This document shows, one piece after another, positions 54,959 to 64,000 of a stretch of 64,000 bases of DNA. How positions within the stretch are numbered: the stretch's first letter is position 1; each line of letters begins with the position of its first letter. The position numbers and the translations under genes were made by a program. This DNA is from Cyclobacterium amurskyense (GTDB taxonomy: Bacteria > Bacteroidota > Bacteroidia > Cytophagales > Cyclobacteriaceae), in assembly GCF_001050135.1 (NCBI RefSeq), contig NZ_CP012040.1, forward strand, positions 2,267,001 to 2,331,000, read 5' to 3'. The notes under the pieces were generated by a model. That model did no database searches and was not told where the DNA came from. It was given only the letters and a program-made list of their open reading frames with translations.

Positions 54959-55726
54959 TTAATTCATAGCCACTTTTGAACTGCCTTCTTTCTTCTTGTC
55001 CATGTAGGACTGATAGTATTCCAGGTAGTTTTTAAGCATTTTATTGACACCATCTCCAGTGATTGTAGCACCTGACATGCCATCAATTTTGTGAGGGTCA
55101 TTTGAATAATCTTTTCCTTCACCTTTCTGCATGGACACAGAAACTAGTTCACCGGCTTCATTGTAGATGGACTTGTTATGGTAACGTTGTTGAACGTCAG
55201 TAGACGTGATTCTCGCTCCCAATCCAGGCGTTTCCCCAGCATGTGAAAAAGTTACACCTTCAATGGTATCCATGTCTGTTTTTAAAGCGACATATCCCCA
55301 GATTTTGTCCCAAAGACCACTTCCGTACACAGGAAGAATATAAGCAAGAGCTGCGTCTTCACTTCCTTCTTCCAAGTAAATAAATACTGGGAATAATCTT
55401 TCTTCTGGAGCCTTTTTGTAGTTTTTACCTACATCTACGGTTTCAGCAGTGATTGCGACACCATCTTGCTCAGTGATTTCTTCACCCTCAATGTTAACTA
55501 CAGTAGAAGAAATTCTGCTTGCGTAGTATTCATTGACTTCTTCAGGTTTCATGTCAGCGATTTCATCTGCTGGCAATACCGCTCCAAGAATCTGCTTTTT
55601 GGTATCTAGTTCTTCGGCTTTCTTTTGGATAGGTTTTAAAATTTCAGAGGTGCCCGAAAGTAATAAACCTAATACTACGGTTAATATAACCGAAAATGTT
55701 ATGATATAAGCGTTAGACTGTTGCAC
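54959..55726 (-). CDS. nqrC: Na+-translocating NADH:quinone reductase subunit C
   Basis: The 255-residue subunit has one N-terminal helix and a periplasmic FMN-binding domain. The SGATITGDGV motif holds the threonine to which FMN is attached by ApbE through a phosphoester. The start is GTG 55726; AGGAGG lies seven bases upstream, inside the end of nqrB, and the two genes overlap by 14 bases. Confidence 0.95.
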   Translation of the reverse strand: MQQSNAYIITFSVILTVVLGLLLSGTSEILKPIQKKAEELDTKKQILGAVLPADEIADMKPEEVNEYYASRISSTVVNIEGEEITEQDGVAITAETVDVGKNYKKAPEERLFPVFIYLEEGSEDAALAYILPVYGSGLWDKIWGYVALKTDMDTIEGVTFSHAGETPGLGARITSTDVQQRYHNKSIYNEAGELVSVSMQKGEGKDYSNDPHKIDGMSGATITGDGVNKMLKNYLEYYQSYMDKKKEGSSKVAMN

Positions 55727-56915
55727 GTTGTAACCTCCTTTTCTTGTTTGCTTTAACTACGTAATAATCAATAAGCGGTGCAAATACATTCATAAATAAC
55801 ACTGCCAGCATGATGCCCTCAGGATATGCCGGGTTAGTTACCCGAATAATGATTGTGAGGACACCTATAAGTAAGCCATAAATCCATTTCCCTGATTCAG
55901 TCTGTGAAGCAGAAACCGGATCTGTAGCCATAAATACTATACCAAAAGCGACACCTCCCATTACCAAATGATAATGTGCTGGCATGGCCATAAATTCATT
56001 AACCGCTAATAATTGCATTACTGCAGCCATAAGATAAGCACCAGCGAAACCACTAACGATGATTTTCCAGCTAGCTACTCCTGTAAACAATAGGATGGCA
56101 GCCCCAATTAATACCATTAATGTGGATGTTTCACCAATTGATCCTGGAATGAAGCCCATAAACATATTTTGGAAGCTAAACATATTGTCCATTAAAGCGG
56201 CGTTATGGCTGGCTAGATTTGCCACTGCATTAACTCCCTCTTGTCCGGATTGGTAGGCGACTGCAAGTGCAGTTGCTCCTGAAAATCCATCTACTGGCAT
56301 TTTATCTCCCAAGTAAGTCCAAACCTGATCTCCAGATATTTGGGCAGGATAAGCGAAATATAAAAATGCCCTTGCAGTCATTGCTACATTTAGAATATTC
56401 ATTCCTGTACCTCCGAAAACTTCCTTTGCAATAACTACGGCAAAGATTGTAGCCAGGGCTACTTGCCAAAGTGGTGTTGTTGCAGGTACTACAAGGGGAA
56501 TTAACATACCTGTTACAAGGAAGCCTTCATTGATTGGGTGCTTTCGGACTACAGCAAAAACTGCTTCAACTATACCCCCAGCAGTGTAGGCTACCAACAC
56601 TATAGGTAAAACTAAGGTCAGACCTAAAACAAACTTGTCGCCAAATGTACCTGCTTCACCTACTGCTAGGTAGTGCAGATGACCGGTATTGTAAATACCA
56701 AATAATAAACAAGGGATCATGGCGATAACCACTGTTATCATCATCCTTTTCAAGTCGATGGCATCCTTTACCTGGGTTCCCTTTGGTCCTGTAGTGTGAT
56801 TTGGTGAAAACATAAAAGTTTCTCCCGCTTCGTACAGGTAATAAAGGTTTTCCAATTTTCCTCCCTTTTGGAATAAGGGTTTCTGTTTATCCAACAGATC
56901 TCGTAAAAACTTCAT
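55713..56915 (-). CDS. nqrB: Na+-translocating NADH:quinone reductase subunit B
   Basis: The 400-residue membrane subunit has about ten helices. DGFSGATALAVAYQSG contains the FMN-acceptor threonine. GGVAFGIVFMATDPVSASQT and PAYPEGIMLAVLFMNVFAPL are conserved family blocks. NqrB also binds riboflavin and forms part of the sodium path. It starts four bases after nqrA ends. Confidence 0.95.
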   Translation of the reverse strand: MKFLRDLLDKQKPLFQKGGKLENLYYLYEAGETFMFSPNHTTGPKGTQVKDAIDLKRMMITVVIAMIPCLLFGIYNTGHLHYLAVGEAGTFGDKFVLGLTLVLPIVLVAYTAGGIVEAVFAVVRKHPINEGFLVTGMLIPLVVPATTPLWQVALATIFAVVIAKEVFGGTGMNILNVAMTARAFLYFAYPAQISGDQVWTYLGDKMPVDGFSGATALAVAYQSGQEGVNAVANLASHNAALMDNMFSFQNMFMGFIPGSIGETSTLMVLIGAAILLFTGVASWKIIVSGFAGAYLMAAVMQLLAVNEFMAMPAHYHLVMGGVAFGIVFMATDPVSASQTESGKWIYGLLIGVLTIIIRVTNPAYPEGIMLAVLFMNVFAPLIDYYVVKANKKRRLQRATV

Positions 56916-56919
56916 ATTT

Positions 56920-58281
56920 CTAACTGTATTGAATAAGTTCTATACCTTTTCTAATTAATTGTTGAACAGGATGTTTGGAAACATCTACAAATTCACACAA
57001 TGCAAGATCTTCTTCTACTACTTCGTAAATTCCGAGCTCCTCCATCTCATCAAAATCTTCTGCCATGATTGCTTTCAAGAGGTAAACTGGATATATATCC
57101 ATTGGTGTTACCTTCTCAAAAACGCCTGTTTGCACAAAAGCTCTAGGTTCTCCTCTTTCATTGGAATCCAATGCATATTCCTTTTTAGGAAATAAGAAGG
57201 ACAATAGGCCCAATGCTTTGTGAAAGCTTAATTTGTCTGCTGTAGGCTTCATCCAACCAAGGAACTCATAATAGTCACCTTCAGGGATTATTGTAAGTTG
57301 GTGTTGATAAAAACCCAAATAGCCATCGCTATTGATTTTTTCTCCTGTAAGAACGTTACCAGAGACAACTCTTAAATTATTTGATTTGGTATTTCCTGCT
57401 ACGTAGCTATCTACACAGCTTCCTATATAGGTTTGCGCATAGGAAGGATTTTTTACTTCAGAACCTGTGATCGCTACCAATTTTGAAGCGTCATAAATTC
57501 CATTAATAAAAAGTTTACCAATCTGTACTACTCCATAAGGATTGATTGTCCAAAGAATATCACCTTTGTTAATAGGGGCTACGTGGTGAATTTGTACACC
57601 TACATTACCTGCCGGGTGGGGTCCAGAAAAACCAGTTGTTTCTACTCCTTGAATGGATGCTAATTCTGCCGATTTTTCATCAGAGGATAAACCTAAATAA
57701 ACTTTTCCTTTAGTCAGCTTTTTCAAGGCATCTATACCAGCTTGAAAATAATTGCTCTGCCCTTTGAGCAGGTAATCATAATCAGGGGCTAAAGGATGTG
57801 AGTCAAATCCTGAAATAAATATATCACGTGGTGAATCTTCAGGATTCGCCACTATTCCATAAGGTCTCTGAATTATCTGTGGCCAAACTCCTGAAACAGT
57901 TAGTTTGTCAATAATTGATTCCCTACTTGCTGATTTAATTTCTGAGGAAGTTAATTTATCAAAGTTTTCAAAATTAATTTCGCCGTCAGCTAGGATTTTT
58001 ATTTCCAATAATTTTCTTTTATCTCCTCGTTTGATTTCAACGATTTCTCCAGATACAGGTGCAACATACTTTACCTTTTCCAGCTTTTTATCAATTAAAA
58101 TAGGAGTGCCTGCCTTTACCGTATCACCTTCTTTTACAAGGACCTTAGGTCTTTGCATTCCGATGAAATCTGTGGGCTTGATGGCAAAGGTTTTGACAGG
58201 TTGATAATCACCGACTTTTTTTTCGGCTTTACCAATCAGGCGTATATCAAACCCTTTTTTAAGCTTGACTTGTTTTGACAT
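56920..58281 (-). CDS. nqrA: Na+-translocating NADH:quinone reductase subunit A
   Basis: This 453-residue cytosolic subunit starts KLKKGFDIRLIGKAEKKV and shows the FIGMQRPKVLVKEGDTVKAG biotinyl-lipoyl-like fold, GPHPAGNVGVQIHHVAPINK, and the conserved C-terminal CEFVDVSKHPVQQLIRKGIE. It takes part in quinone reduction. It is the first gene of the nqrABCDE operon; no nqrF is found in the window. Confidence 0.95.
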   Translation of the reverse strand: MSKQVKLKKGFDIRLIGKAEKKVGDYQPVKTFAIKPTDFIGMQRPKVLVKEGDTVKAGTPILIDKKLEKVKYVAPVSGEIVEIKRGDKRKLLEIKILADGEINFENFDKLTSSEIKSASRESIIDKLTVSGVWPQIIQRPYGIVANPEDSPRDIFISGFDSHPLAPDYDYLLKGQSNYFQAGIDALKKLTKGKVYLGLSSDEKSAELASIQGVETTGFSGPHPAGNVGVQIHHVAPINKGDILWTINPYGVVQIGKLFINGIYDASKLVAITGSEVKNPSYAQTYIGSCVDSYVAGNTKSNNLRVVSGNVLTGEKINSDGYLGFYQHQLTIIPEGDYYEFLGWMKPTADKLSFHKALGLLSFLFPKKEYALDSNERGEPRAFVQTGVFEKVTPMDIYPVYLLKAIMAEDFDEMEELGIYEVVEEDLALCEFVDVSKHPVQQLIRKGIELIQYS

Positions 58282-58321
58282 ATTTAATTTTTGAAACTTT
58301 TTGATCCTATGAAAAACGCCT

Positions 58322-58329
58322 CAAATCTA
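58322..58329 (-). promoter_or_regulatory. Candidate -7 box for the nqr operon
   Basis: Read on the minus strand the bases are TAGATTTG, a full match to TAnnTTTG, 41 bases before the nqrA start. A clear -33 element is not seen. Confidence 0.4.
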
Positions 58330-58412
58330 ATAAATTACATTAGTTATTAGAAGATAATTCGGCGATTATTTACCTATTTTTTATGTAAAAAACCCAATTA
58401 TAGGGCCTCTTG

Positions 58413-59315
58413 TCAAATGTTTGCCTCGATACTGTTTTTATCAAGTGACAAAATATGTTCCTTTACTTGGTCCATTAGCCACATTGGAGTGGATGTTGCA
58501 CCACAAATACCAATTTTATCCTCTGGGTGTAGCCATTCCAGTTTTATTTCCGTTTCATTCTCTACAAAGAAACTTCTTTCATTGGTGTTTTTACATACCT
58601 GGTAGAGTGCTTTGCCATTTGAACTCTTTTTCCCAGCAACAAAAACAATCACATCATTGTCTTCAGAAAATTTCTGAAGCTGAGGCTCCCTGTTTGATAC
58701 TTGTCGGCAGATGGAATCGTTCGCATTAAAGTCCATGTCTTCCAAAGTGCCTCTGGCCTCTTTTATTTTTTCTTCGATTTTGGCTTTTAGCTCATAAAAT
58801 CCTTTGGTGCTTTTGGTCGTTTGGCTGAAAAGAGTAACAGGTCTGGTGAAATCAATTTGATCCAAATCTTCATCATCCATTACCACTATAGCTTTCTCAA
58901 GCGTCTGTCCGGTTAAGCCAATTACTTCAGCATGTCCTTTTTTTCCGTAGATTACGATTTGACCGCTCTGCTTTTCCATCTTATCAAAAGCACTTTTTAC
59001 ACGATGTTGCAGTTTCAACACTACAGGGCAGGATGCATCTATTAATTCTATATTGTTTTTTATGGCAGTTCTATAGGTTTCTGGCGGTTCACCATGAGCT
59101 CTAATTAGAACTTTACAGTCATGTAAGTCCTCTAAATTTTCTCGGTCAATGACCACGAGACCTTTGTTGCTTAGGCGATTGACCTCCATGGCATTGTGCA
59201 CAATGTCTCCCAGGCAATAAAGCTTGGAATTACTTTCCATTTCATCCTCAGCCATCTTAATGGCATATTCTACACCAAAACAATAACCGGAATTCTTATC
59301 TATTGTAACTTCCAT
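58413..59315 (-). CDS. ispH: 4-hydroxy-3-methylbut-2-enyl diphosphate reductase
   Basis: The 300-residue iron-sulfur enzyme carries out the last step of the MEP isoprenoid pathway, forming IPP and DMAPP. The three cluster cysteines are in NSGYCFGVEYAI (Cys12), LIDASCPVVLKL and NDSICRQVSNREPQL. The substrate-binding VHNAMEVNRL and TSTPMWLMDQV (for the usual SAPxxLV) blocks are present. It begins four bases after cmk, forming the common cmk-ispH pair. Confidence 0.95.
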   Translation of the reverse strand: MEVTIDKNSGYCFGVEYAIKMAEDEMESNSKLYCLGDIVHNAMEVNRLSNKGLVVIDRENLEDLHDCKVLIRAHGEPPETYRTAIKNNIELIDASCPVVLKLQHRVKSAFDKMEKQSGQIVIYGKKGHAEVIGLTGQTLEKAIVVMDDEDLDQIDFTRPVTLFSQTTKSTKGFYELKAKIEEKIKEARGTLEDMDFNANDSICRQVSNREPQLQKFSEDNDVIVFVAGKKSSNGKALYQVCKNTNERSFFVENETEIKLEWLHPEDKIGICGATSTPMWLMDQVKEHILSLDKNSIEANI

Positions 59316-59319
59316 AAAA

Positions 59320-59997
59320 TTAGTTCATTCTTTCTTTAGCCAACTCAATTATTTTTGACACCTGATCTTTGAATGCAAGATAACTGGTGTCTATCTCTAT
59401 GGCGTCTGATGCTTTTTTTAATGGGCTTACAGCTCTTCCTGTATCTATTGCGTCACGGGATTCCAAGTTTTCTTTTACTGAGTCAAGACTTATTCTTTCC
59501 CCATTTTCCAAAAGTTCCTTTTGTCGTCTTTCTGCGCGAATGGTGGTGTCAGCTGTCATAAAAATTTTCAGTTCTGCCTCTGGAAAAACTACAGTACCGA
59601 TGTCGCGACCATCCATAACGATTCCTTTATCAATACCCATTTTTCTTTGAATGTTTACCATTTCGGTGCGAACATTTTCCAATTTGCTAACCTCACTTAC
59701 ATAGGAGGACACTGCCATTCCTCTGATTTCATTTTCGACATTTTCTCCATTCATAAAAATTTCCTGTATTCCTTTTGCTTCATTGAAATGAAAGGTAATT
59801 TTTATTTCCTTAAGATTACTTATAATGTCTTGTGAATTAGTGAGATCTGTGTTATTTCTTAAAAAAAACAGGGTGACTGCCCTGTACATGGCACCAGAAT
59901 CAAGATAGGTGTATTGCAAGACCTTTGCTACTGCTTTTGCTGTAGTGCTTTTTCCGCATCCTGAATACCCATCGATGGCAACGATAATTTTTTTCAT
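59320..59997 (-). CDS. cmk: Cytidylate kinase
   Basis: This 225-residue enzyme phosphorylates CMP and dCMP. The P-loop is DGYSGCGKSTTAKAVAK, followed by YTYLDSGAMYRAVTLFFL, MDGRDIGTVVFPEAELKIFM and ERRQKELLENG. ATG 59997 is used rather than TTG 60000. It is co-transcribed with ispH. Confidence 0.95.
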   Translation of the reverse strand: MKKIIVAIDGYSGCGKSTTAKAVAKVLQYTYLDSGAMYRAVTLFFLRNNTDLTNSQDIISNLKEIKITFHFNEAKGIQEIFMNGENVENEIRGMAVSSYVSEVSKLENVRTEMVNIQRKMGIDKGIVMDGRDIGTVVFPEAELKIFMTADTTIRAERRQKELLENGERISLDSVKENLESRDAIDTGRAVSPLKKASDAIEIDTSYLAFKDQVSKIIELAKERMN

Positions 59998-60157
59998 CAA
60001 AGAAAAATGAAATTGCTTACTGCTTTCCTTTTAAGGTGCAAATATAGTATATTTATGACTATTCTTGGTAGTAAGCCTAATTTGAATTGAGTTTTTATTC
60101 TTATTGAAAAATTTGTTGGCTAGAATGCGAAGAAATTATTTTAACTTTTAGGTAGGA

Positions 60158-61807
60158 ATGTCATCAGCTTTTATGGTTAGAGGGAAATTTGTAGACATAG
60201 AAAATAGGAAGATTTTCCCAGTAGAAATTTTAGTTTCTGAAGGTAAAATAGTAAACCTGAATCAGGTTAGTTCAGCTCCAAACAGATATATTTTCCCAGG
60301 ATTTATTGATTCCCATGTTCACATTGAGTCCTCCTTACTTATTCCTTCAGAATTTGCTAGACTGGCTACGCTGCATGGAACAGTGGCGACTGTTTCTGAC
60401 CCGCATGAAATAGCCAATGTTTGTGGGCTTGAAGGAGTGGAATTCATGATTAAGAATGGAAATCAAACGCCATTTAAATTTTTCTTTGGCGCTCCATCAT
60501 GTGTTCCAGCTACCTCATTTGAAACAGCAGGTGCGGTGATTGACAGTGACGCAATAGCAACGTTACTTAAACGGAATGACATTCATTATTTGGCTGAAAT
60601 GATGAATTGGCCAGGAGTACTTTCGGGAGATGAAGAAGTAAAGAAAAAAATTGCATGGGCAAAAAAGCTCAATAAGCCTGTAGATGGACATGCTCCAGGC
60701 CTGACAGGAGTAAATGCTGAGAAATACATCAAGGCTGGGATGTCTACAGATCATGAATGCGTGTATTTAGAGGAGGCTAGACATAAGGCAAAATTAGGGA
60801 TGAAAATTGCCATTAGGGAAGGCAGTGCGGCGAAAAATTTTGATGCCTTGATAGATCTATTGGATGAGTATCCAGATCAAATAATGTTCTGCTCTGATGA
60901 TAAGCATCCTGATAGTTTGTTGGAAGGACATATAAACCAATTGGCTGCAAGGGCTGTTAGAAAAGGAAAGGACCTTTTTCAAGTGCTTAGGGCTTGCTGC
61001 ATAACTCCAGTAAAACATTACAATCTTGATGTAGGTTTACTAAAACCCAATGATGCAGCAGATTTTATTGTGGTAGAAGACCTGATAAATTTTAATGTTT
61101 TAGAAACCTATATTTCTGGAGAACTGGTTGCTAAAGAGGGAAATACGAAAATTTCACCTGTGACCTGCAGTCCTATAAATAATTTTAATACAAATAAGGT
61201 AAAGGCAAAAGATTTTGAATTGATTCACGAAGGAGGGAAAGCTAAGGTAATTCAAGCGCTAGATTCTCAGTTGATCACTTCAACTCTTATGACTGAAGTA
61301 CCTTCTTTGGATGGTAAGGTAGTACCAGACCTTGAAAAAGACATTCTCAAAATTGCCGTTATCAATAGGTACCAGCCAAATAGCAAACCAGCGGTAGCTT
61401 TGGTAAAAAACTTTGGTTTGCAAAATGGAGCCATTGGTTCTTCGGTCGCTCATGATTCACACAATATTATTGTGGTGGGTACGAGTGACGAACAAATGGC
61501 AAGGGCAGCCAACCTGATTATAGAAAATAAAGGAGGATTATCTGTGGTCAATTTAAGGGAAAGCTTCGTATTAGGACTGAAAATAGCAGGATTAATGAGT
61601 GATGCTGATGGTTTTGTGGTTGCTAAAGATTACATTGACATTGATATAAAGGCAAAAGAGCTAGGTTGCACACTCCTATCACCTTATATGACCTTGAGTT
61701 TTATGGCATTGCTAGTGATTCCTCAAATCAAATTAAGTGATAAAGGATTGTTCGATTGTGATTTTTTTATGTTTACGAATGTTTTTGGGCAAGAAAAGGG
61801 TATTTAA
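60158..61807 (+). CDS. ade: Adenine deaminase
   Basis: The 549-residue amidohydrolase deaminates adenine to hypoxanthine for purine salvage. The metal site is FIDSHVHIESSLL, with TVATVSDPHEIANVCG, LNKPVDGHAPGLTG, STDHECVYLEEA and MFCSDDKHPDSLL. The C-terminal domain GSSVAHDSHNIIVVGTSDEQ is diagnostic. Divergent from cmk. Confidence 0.95.
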   Translation: MSSAFMVRGKFVDIENRKIFPVEILVSEGKIVNLNQVSSAPNRYIFPGFIDSHVHIESSLLIPSEFARLATLHGTVATVSDPHEIANVCGLEGVEFMIKNGNQTPFKFFFGAPSCVPATSFETAGAVIDSDAIATLLKRNDIHYLAEMMNWPGVLSGDEEVKKKIAWAKKLNKPVDGHAPGLTGVNAEKYIKAGMSTDHECVYLEEARHKAKLGMKIAIREGSAAKNFDALIDLLDEYPDQIMFCSDDKHPDSLLEGHINQLAARAVRKGKDLFQVLRACCITPVKHYNLDVGLLKPNDAADFIVVEDLINFNVLETYISGELVAKEGNTKISPVTCSPINNFNTNKVKAKDFELIHEGGKAKVIQALDSQLITSTLMTEVPSLDGKVVPDLEKDILKIAVINRYQPNSKPAVALVKNFGLQNGAIGSSVAHDSHNIIVVGTSDEQMARAANLIIENKGGLSVVNLRESFVLGLKIAGLMSDADGFVVAKDYIDIDIKAKELGCTLLSPYMTLSFMALLVIPQIKLSDKGLFDCDFFMFTNVFGQEKGI

Positions 61808-61858
61808 TCTATAATAGTTTTGAAGGCAAATTTTTGGACAAATATTAAATGGAGGGGC

Positions 61859-63145
61859 ATGAATGTTTTTTTCTGGGAGGGTAATCCTTCCATGGAAATT
61901 CAAATACTTAATGCTGCCCTGATCATTATTTTTATTTTCAACCTTTTTTTAACAGGCTTGAACTTATACCTTTCCAATTATTTACTATTCGGTCTTTGTA
62001 TATTTGTAGGTGTTACCATTCTCAGCTACTTGTATTTATTAAGAGTAAAACGTGCCTATAAAACTTCCTTTTATCTAGCAAGTCTAACCACCTACCCTAT
62101 TTTAGCTATTAATTTCATAAATAACGATGGGATTAATGGACCAACTTTTTACGTTTTCCTACTTGTACATTTACTTATACTTTGTATAGTTGAGAGTAGG
62201 CATTATTTGTTTTGGTCAGGATTGAATGTCGTGTTTTTTATAGGGCTATACTATATTGGCCTGTACCAAGAAGATTGGATACCACTAAATTATAGCACAA
62301 AAAATGAAATTTTTATAGACCATACTTTAACCTATTTAGCATGCATTATTGGTGTGTCTATTTTGGTGGTTAGTTTGAAACGGTTTTATGGTATTCAGAA
62401 AGGCCGGGTGAAGCAAAAAACCATGGAGTTGATAGAATTAAACAAAAGCCTAAAACAAACCAGTGACAAAAAGGATAAAATAATTACTATCATATCACAT
62501 GATCTTAAAAATCCACTTCAGTCCATCATACAGACACTAGAGCTTATAAACTCTGGAGATCTCTCAGAGGAAGATATCAAATACCTTCGAAAGGAGCTGT
62601 TAAAAACTACCAGAAGTACCTATCAAATGATGGAGAATATATTGGAATGGTCTTCATTCGAATTGAAAAATGAGTCTGTTCGGGAAAAGAAAATTTTGGT
62701 GAAAGATCTTATTCAAGATACGGTAGAAATTCTGAAGGTGATTGGCAAGCAGAAAGATATCACGGTCCAGATCAATTACCATAAAAACCCTATGATCAAT
62801 ATTGAAACAGATAGACTTCTGCTCATTTTTAGGAACTTGGTTCAAAATGCAATCAAATTTACCCCAATAGGGGGGCTTGTCACCATCGATATTAATTGTA
62901 AAGAAGAATTGCTTACACTTAGTATTACAGATAATGGTATTGGAATTCCTCCTGATCGATTGAAAAATATTTTTTCGCAAGATATAAAATCGACCTATGG
63001 TACTGAACAGGAAAAAGGAACGGGTATGGGGCTCCATTTGTGCTTTCAAAGTGCCCAAAAATTAAGTGGTCACTTGAATGTAAGAAGTACAGAAGGTGTT
63101 GGTTCAAGCTTTAAGCTAATTATTCCTACAGGAATGAATGATTAA
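61859..63145 (+). CDS. Membrane sensor histidine kinase
   Basis: The 428-residue protein has about six N-terminal helices, then a coiled coil and HisKA (TIISHDLKNPLQSIIQTLEL), and HATPase_c with N (FRNLVQNAIKFTP), G1 (ITDNGIGIPPD) and G2 (GTGMGLHLCFQSAQKL) boxes. The start is uncertain: ATG 61859 has GGAGG just upstream at 61851-61855, while TTG 61820 would add 13 residues. The signal sensed is unknown, and no response regulator gene is adjacent. Confidence 0.88.
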   Translation: MNVFFWEGNPSMEIQILNAALIIIFIFNLFLTGLNLYLSNYLLFGLCIFVGVTILSYLYLLRVKRAYKTSFYLASLTTYPILAINFINNDGINGPTFYVFLLVHLLILCIVESRHYLFWSGLNVVFFIGLYYIGLYQEDWIPLNYSTKNEIFIDHTLTYLACIIGVSILVVSLKRFYGIQKGRVKQKTMELIELNKSLKQTSDKKDKIITIISHDLKNPLQSIIQTLELINSGDLSEEDIKYLRKELLKTTRSTYQMMENILEWSSFELKNESVREKKILVKDLIQDTVEILKVIGKQKDITVQINYHKNPMINIETDRLLLIFRNLVQNAIKFTPIGGLVTIDINCKEELLTLSITDNGIGIPPDRLKNIFSQDIKSTYGTEQEKGTGMGLHLCFQSAQKLSGHLNVRSTEGVGSSFKLIIPTGMND

Positions 63146-63169
63146 ATCTATCCCATTTTGTTGGGTCCT

Positions 63170-64000
63170 TTAATTGGCTTTTGCTGCCTGTCTATTTTTC
63201 GTTTTCCAGGCATGGGCTAGCATGGGCAACTGGGCATAACTGTTTACACCTTCTCTTACCCCTTGAGATTTTAGATAAAGGTCATTGGACCTTCGACTCA
63301 GTTCAAGCGAAAAAGGTTTAATGGCACTGTTACTAGTTTGAATTTCCTTTATGTCTCTTTTAATTGCCTTAGGGATTTTACCTACAAAATTCGAATAATT
63401 GTCTTCGTTTACTTTATATAAACCATTGAGTTGATACCGAAATAATTTCATTGTAGCGGCATACTGAATGTATGGATGTTTGCTTTCTGAGCAAACCAAC
63501 CAAGCCATAAAATTGGCTTCTCCTTCATTGGTTATACCGAAACCATGCGCTAATTCGTGGGCCATGGTAAAACTCTTTTCTAATGGATGCAGGCTAGGAT
63601 CTAAATAAGCTTCTCCAGTGAAAGGGAAGTAGATACCGAAAATCCCAAGTTTGCGGAGGCTGCCCACAGGGTAAAATTGCTTGACCAATGGTTTTCCTCT
63701 CCAACTATGTCCCCAACTATTTAACAAATCTTTCATCTCTTGACGAATCAAGGAGTTTTGTAATGAAAACTCTGGTACTTTGGCTATAGCTGATGAATCT
63801 GCCTGTAGACCTCTTCTTATTGAAAGTAAGGATTCCTGCGTGGCTTCCATTTCTTCAAGCAATAGTTCAATTGGCAATGGCTCAGGATTTAAGCTGAGGT
63901 GTTGATATAATGGGATGCGGTAATAATTGTATCCCCAAAGTATCAGAAATAAAAAAATAATCCACCCAAAAAAGTTGATTAATACTCTGGGTAAAAATAT
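63170..64000 (-). CDS. DUF3810 family zinc metalloprotease-like protein (5' end beyond window)
   Basis: The frame stays open to the window edge, so the gene is partial. The N-terminal part read from the edge gives a membrane helix (INFFGWIIFLFLILWGYNYY) followed by RIPLYQHLSLNPEPLPIELL. The soluble part carries the zinc motif HELAH in FTMAHELAHGFGITNEGEAN, with a further glutamate in EANFMAW. This matches the DUF3810 family of membrane-anchored gluzincin-like proteins, whose substrates are unknown. Confidence 0.88.
   Translation of the reverse strand: MFLPRVLINFFGWIIFLFLILWGYNYYRIPLYQHLSLNPEPLPIELLLEEMEATQESLLSIRRGLQADSSAIAKVPEFSLQNSLIRQEMKDLLNSWGHSWRGKPLVKQFYPVGSLRKLGIFGIYFPFTGEAYLDPSLHPLEKSFTMAHELAHGFGITNEGEANFMAWLVCSESKHPYIQYAATMKLFRYQLNGLYKVNEDNYSNFVGKIPKAIKRDIKEIQTSNSAIKPFSLELSRRSNDLYLKSQGVREGVNSYAQLPMLAHAWKTKNRQAAKAN

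Overview
The window looks like a chromosomal segment of a Bacteroidota bacterium, most likely an aerobic, possibly marine member of the Cytophagales (Cyclobacteriaceae-like). The evidence is AT-rich DNA, a SusC/SusD pair with a CRTAC1-type protein, many exported lipoproteins, Bacteroidota-type TAnnTTTG promoter boxes, few Shine-Dalgarno sites and an Na+-translocating NADH:quinone reductase. Genus and species cannot be fixed from the sequence alone. I saw no rRNA, tRNA or CRISPR array.

Region 1 (1-17.4 kb) is accessory DNA and the most unusual part. About eleven small gene units, all on the + strand, are separated by copies of a long composite repeat built from ordered modules, which I call A, B, C, D and E. 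A is a REP-like block around CCCTTCGACTCCGCTCAGGG. B is about 190 bp. C is a run of short perfect hairpins. D is an alternative block that follows two of the genes. E lies just before the next gene and carries a TATCTTT(A/G) box, so it looks like a portable promoter. The cargo is a small phosphatase-like protein, an outer-membrane protein, a glycine-zipper peptide, a CPBP protease, a DUF4132 protein with a small partner, a ParE-type toxin-antitoxin pair, a GNAT plus HTH pair, a nitrilase-family amidase and several unknowns. The layout recalls an integron cassette array, but no integrase and no standard attC site is evident. The array is interrupted by an IS3-family element and by a decayed REP-associated tyrosine transposase (RAYT) gene that is flanked by its own repeats.

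Region 2 (17.5-31.6 kb) is metabolic. It holds an outer-membrane protein, an exported sialate O-acetylesterase-like enzyme, phnW, and egtD/egtB for ergothioneine. A four-gene minus-strand operon encodes two exported amidohydrolases, a Tat-exported SelA-like PLP enzyme and a RidA lipoprotein, which together suggest an envelope-located amino-compound degradation route. A divergent Nramp-fold transporter and a propeller-like lipoprotein follow.

Region 3 (31.7-51.6 kb) begins with a REP cluster. It then has a sorbosone-dehydrogenase-like protein fused to cytochrome c, a susC-susD-CRTAC1 uptake locus, another lipoprotein, two tandem BASS transporters with a second Tat-type RidA protein, an SMP-30-like lactonase lipoprotein, a three-PAS histidine kinase and a receiver-PAS protein that has an H-box but no ATPase domain.

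Region 4 (51.7-64 kb) is housekeeping: wecE, a DUF502 protein, nqrABCDE without nqrF, cmk-ispH, adenine deaminase, a membrane histidine kinase and a DUF3810 metalloprotease cut by the window end.
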